Assembly (NCBI GenBank): GCA_024276815.1 | Contig: JAJRWM010000125.1 | Span: forward strand, 1-8,302 | Source: a bacterium | Lineage (GTDB): Bacteria; JACRDZ01; JAJRWM01 | Reading direction: 5' to 3' | Length of the DNA stretch: 8,302 nucleotides | Part shown: piece by piece, positions 6,189 to 8,302 of the stretch | How the letters are laid out: every line of letters begins with the position of its first letter | How positions within the stretch are numbered: position 1 is the stretch's first letter | Made by a program: the position numbers and the translations under genes | Notes under the pieces: model-generated | Databases searched by the model: none | The model's input: the letters and a program-made list of their open reading frames with translations, nothing else | Told to the model about the DNA's origin: nothing

Positions 6189-7828
6189 AATAAACTCTCT
6201 ACCTTTCTCAAGTAACTTCGGTATCGCTCGTTCCGCGGGCTGTATTCACTCGCTTTCGCGAAAGCCGCCCTGGTCCCGTCCCGATCCCCGGCGATTCCCA
6301 AGGCGACACCCAGACGAAAATAATAAAAAGGCGCTGTTCGGGCACGTTCCGAGGCCCTGGTAAAATTTGCCACGGCCTGCTTGATATATTTATCCTCGTC
6401 CTTGCCAGACTCAAGATACTTCTTTAAATTAAGCTCTCCCAGGTAGGCGTAATAATCAGGATTCAGGGAGTTGTATTTTATCGCCCGCAGAAGATATTCT
6501 TCCGCGCCTTTATTAGATGCTCTAGCTTGTGAAAAAGATTTCTCAGCGTAAAACCAGCTATTGTTAACAACTAACAGAGGAATTACCAGGATCAAGGTCA
6601 TAATGACCACATATCTATGAGGAATCAGCCATGGTTCTTGTTTGTCTTCCCGTAAAACAACGGCCATGACAGACCAGAACAACAAGCTGATACTGATAAT
6701 ATTATAATCTATATCGATTAAATTATGGAGAAAAAAAACAAGCGCTGTCAAATAAAAGAAAAAATTGTTATTGCCGGCCAGGTCCTTCCAGCGAACAAAG
6801 TAATATGTCCAGAATAAAGCGAATAATAAAAGACCGAAGATACCCAACTCGGCCGCGAATTGTAAGGGCAAATTGTGGGAATACCTGATGACGTTCGCGC
6901 CCCTCAACTGATATTTCAGGTAAATGTCACCGAAAGTGCCCCCGCCAGTACCCAGAAACCGGTTATCCCTGAATATATTCAGGGCTGAAAGATAATTCAG
7001 TTTACGTAAATTTATTGAGTCCGCCGGCTTAAAGGTCGCGCCGTGGCCATAACGCCGATATCCTTCGGCCAACCCAAAAAGCAGAAGACAGAGAAAAAGA
7101 ATATTTAATATTTTATATTTAGAGATTAATTCCCTTTTTTGATAAATTATAATCAAAACAACAACTGATAAACTGACAATTGAACCAAATGATCGGGTTA
7201 AAACAAGATTTATCAGCGCTAAACAGAGACTAATCGCAATCACCTTGCGAATTTTGCCCGGATAAACGGTAAAGCCAGCCAATAAAAGCAATATCAGCAA
7301 GTTTAAATAGCCGGCGAAGCTGTTTGGCAGGGCAAAACTGGCAAAAACACGCCCCTCACGCAGCCGATTGACGATATTTACCTCCATAGTTTTCGGCAGC
7401 GTCGTTAAATCTATTAATTTCTCTAACCGGCGCAAACCAATTGTATACTGCCACAAACTAATTAACGAAAATACTATCGGCAGAGCTATCGCCACAGCCA
7501 GGATGGTTCTTTTCCTGACCAGTTGTTTCGCCAGCATATAATACAGAAAAAACGCAGTCTGGGTAATAATCGCTAAGCCAGTATGATATTTATTGATACT
7601 GTAAAACCAGGAGGGGAGGTTGGCGGTTAACATCAAAAAGACCAGGATATCAGGGAGTTGTATTTTCAGAGCTTGCTTTGTTGTAAAAACATACAGCAAG
7701 ACGGCGATTAAAATTAAGTCGATTAAAAAATAAAGCGTTAGTTGATTGATGTTGGGAGAGATTAAAGCAGAGATTATCAGCGTTAAAACAAAAAACCATT
7801 GAAATGCGTTTTCCAGTGATTTATTCAT
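6185..7828 (-). CDS. O-antigen ligase/polymerase-type membrane protein with C-terminal TPR tail
   Basis: A 547-residue polytopic inner-membrane protein of the O-antigen ligase/Wzy (Wzy_C, WaaL-like) superfamily. These enzymes join lipid-linked glycans to an acceptor, or polymerise them, on the periplasmic face. Roughly a dozen hydrophobic segments span residues 10-420. Diagnostic stretches are GRVFASFALPNSFAGYL (159-175, with the conserved Arg), FLGTGGGTFG (291-300), and YSHNLPLQFAAELGIFG (316-332). The last carries the His of the large periplasmic loop that is essential in WaaL. Residues 437-547 are soluble and TPR-like (two or three helical pairs, e.g. YYAYLGELNLKKY and FYYFRLGVALGIAGD), a fusion common in bacterial 'O-antigen ligase domain' proteins. 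The ATG overlaps the aroK stop by 8 bases and no strong ribosome-binding site is visible, which suggests coupled translation. Whether it is a ligase, a polymerase or a protein glycosylation enzyme cannot be told from the sequence. Confidence 0.88.
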   Translation of the reverse strand: MNKSLENAFQWFFVLTLIISALISPNINQLTLYFLIDLILIAVLLYVFTTKQALKIQLPDILVFLMLTANLPSWFYSINKYHTGLAIITQTAFFLYYMLAKQLVRKRTILAVAIALPIVFSLISLWQYTIGLRRLEKLIDLTTLPKTMEVNIVNRLREGRVFASFALPNSFAGYLNLLILLLLAGFTVYPGKIRKVIAISLCLALINLVLTRSFGSIVSLSVVVLIIIYQKRELISKYKILNILFLCLLLFGLAEGYRRYGHGATFKPADSINLRKLNYLSALNIFRDNRFLGTGGGTFGDIYLKYQLRGANVIRYSHNLPLQFAAELGIFGLLLFALFWTYYFVRWKDLAGNNNFFFYLTALVFFLHNLIDIDYNIISISLLFWSVMAVVLREDKQEPWLIPHRYVVIMTLILVIPLLVVNNSWFYAEKSFSQARASNKGAEEYLLRAIKYNSLNPDYYAYLGELNLKKYLESGKDEDKYIKQAVANFTRASERARTAPFYYFRLGVALGIAGDRDGTRAAFAKASEYSPRNERYRSYLRKVESLL

Positions 7829-8302
7829 CTATTCTGACTTTGTTTTCAATTTCCCTTACGATTTCTTCGATATTTTTGCCGTATGTCGCAACCTGAAAAT
7901 CACACTGCGCATAGTAACGCTCACGTTCCTTGAGCCGTTTTTTTATTTCAGCCAGGGGGTCAGGTACATTCAGAATCGGACGGTGTGATGTGCGAGCGGT
8001 TCTTTGCAAGATTGTTTGCGGCTTCGCCGTAAAATTTACCAGCAGTCCATTATTTTTTAAAACCTTGATATTATCTTGGTCTAAAACCACTCCGCCGCCG
8101 CTGGAGATAACGATATTCTGTTCTTTAGCATACTCAGCTACTACTTCTTTTTCTATTTGTCTGAAAAACGATTCGCCTCTTTGATTAAAGATATCGCTGA
8201 GCGCGAGGCCTTCTCTTTTTTCAATTTCCCGGTCCAAATCAACAAAACTCATATCCAATTTATCGGCCAGAGCTTTGCCGACACTGGTTTTTCCAGTCCC
8301 CA
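7821..8302 (-). CDS. aroK: Shikimate kinase, 5' end cut by window edge
   Basis: Phosphorylates shikimate at the 3-hydroxyl with ATP in the cytoplasm, the fifth step of the chorismate pathway. The open frame runs off the right edge. The 159 visible residues begin inside the Walker A loop (GTGKTSVGK), so only about ten N-terminal residues are missing. Further family hallmarks follow in order: the shikimate/Mg-binding DxD and IE (FVDLDREIE, fragment residues 19-27), the FFRQIE arginine (45-50), the GGG substrate loop (68-70), the mobile lid with RTSHRPIL (103-110), and the late arginine of RERYY (126-130). An internal TTG or ATG near 8252-8258 could be taken for the start, but it would remove the P-loop. 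The stop overlaps the next gene by 8 bases (ATGAATAA). The gene appears intact apart from the window cut. Confidence 0.95.
   Translation of the reverse strand, partial: GTGKTSVGKALADKLDMSFVDLDREIEKREGLALSDIFNQRGESFFRQIEKEVVAEYAKEQNIVISSGGGVVLDQDNIKVLKNNGLLVNFTAKPQTILQRTARTSHRPILNVPDPLAEIKKRLKERERYYAQCDFQVATYGKNIEEIVREIENKVRIDE

Noticed and set aside
7821-8258. Short shikimate kinase starting at an internal TTG
   Set aside because: The same frame continues upstream through a perfect Walker A motif to the window edge, so the real start lies outside.
1-8302. CRISPR array, prophage or transposon
   Set aside because: No spaced direct repeats, integrase, transposase or attachment-site duplication was seen.

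Overview
All credible genes in this window lie on the minus strand, so they read from high to low coordinates. Six of them form one tightly packed series: a shikimate kinase (aroK, 5' end cut by the window edge), an O-antigen ligase/polymerase-type membrane protein with a C-terminal TPR tail, a histone-deacetylase-superfamily enzyme, a large exported TPR protein, a small conserved protein of a DnaD-like or helicase-loader-partner type, and a DnaC-like AAA+ ATPase with an N-terminal zinc finger. Neighbours overlap by 8, 4, 1 and 14 bases, and the last pair is 7 bases apart. That spacing strongly suggests a single translationally coupled operon whose promoter lies beyond the right edge.

A 226-base non-coding stretch (1309-1534) follows. 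It holds several inverted repeats, a probable minus-strand intrinsic terminator and a promoter-like -35/-10 pair very close to the next start codon. The last gene (37-1308) encodes a secreted protein of a family that databases often label 'asparagine synthetase B'. The protein shows none of the motifs of that enzyme. A compact, nearly symmetrical intrinsic terminator overlaps its stop codon at the left edge.

The organism appears to be a Gram-negative-type bacterium: it has an O-antigen ligase-like protein and exported TPR and secreted proteins. Base composition is moderate to slightly AT-rich. The combination of the secreted '(mis)asparagine synthetase B' family with the zinc-finger DnaC protein and its small partner recalls the FCB group and related candidate phyla (for example Zixibacteria-like lineages), or deltaproteobacterial/acidobacterial-type replication genes. 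This placement is from memory of family distributions and is low confidence.

Functionally the operon mixes aromatic amino-acid synthesis (aroK), envelope glycan assembly (ligase/polymerase plus exported TPR protein), a zinc deacetylase, and replication initiation (helicase loader pair). I see no mobile element, CRISPR array, tRNA or rRNA. The least explained parts are the structured leader at 1309-1534, the secreted protein of unknown function, and the small partner of the DnaC-like loader.
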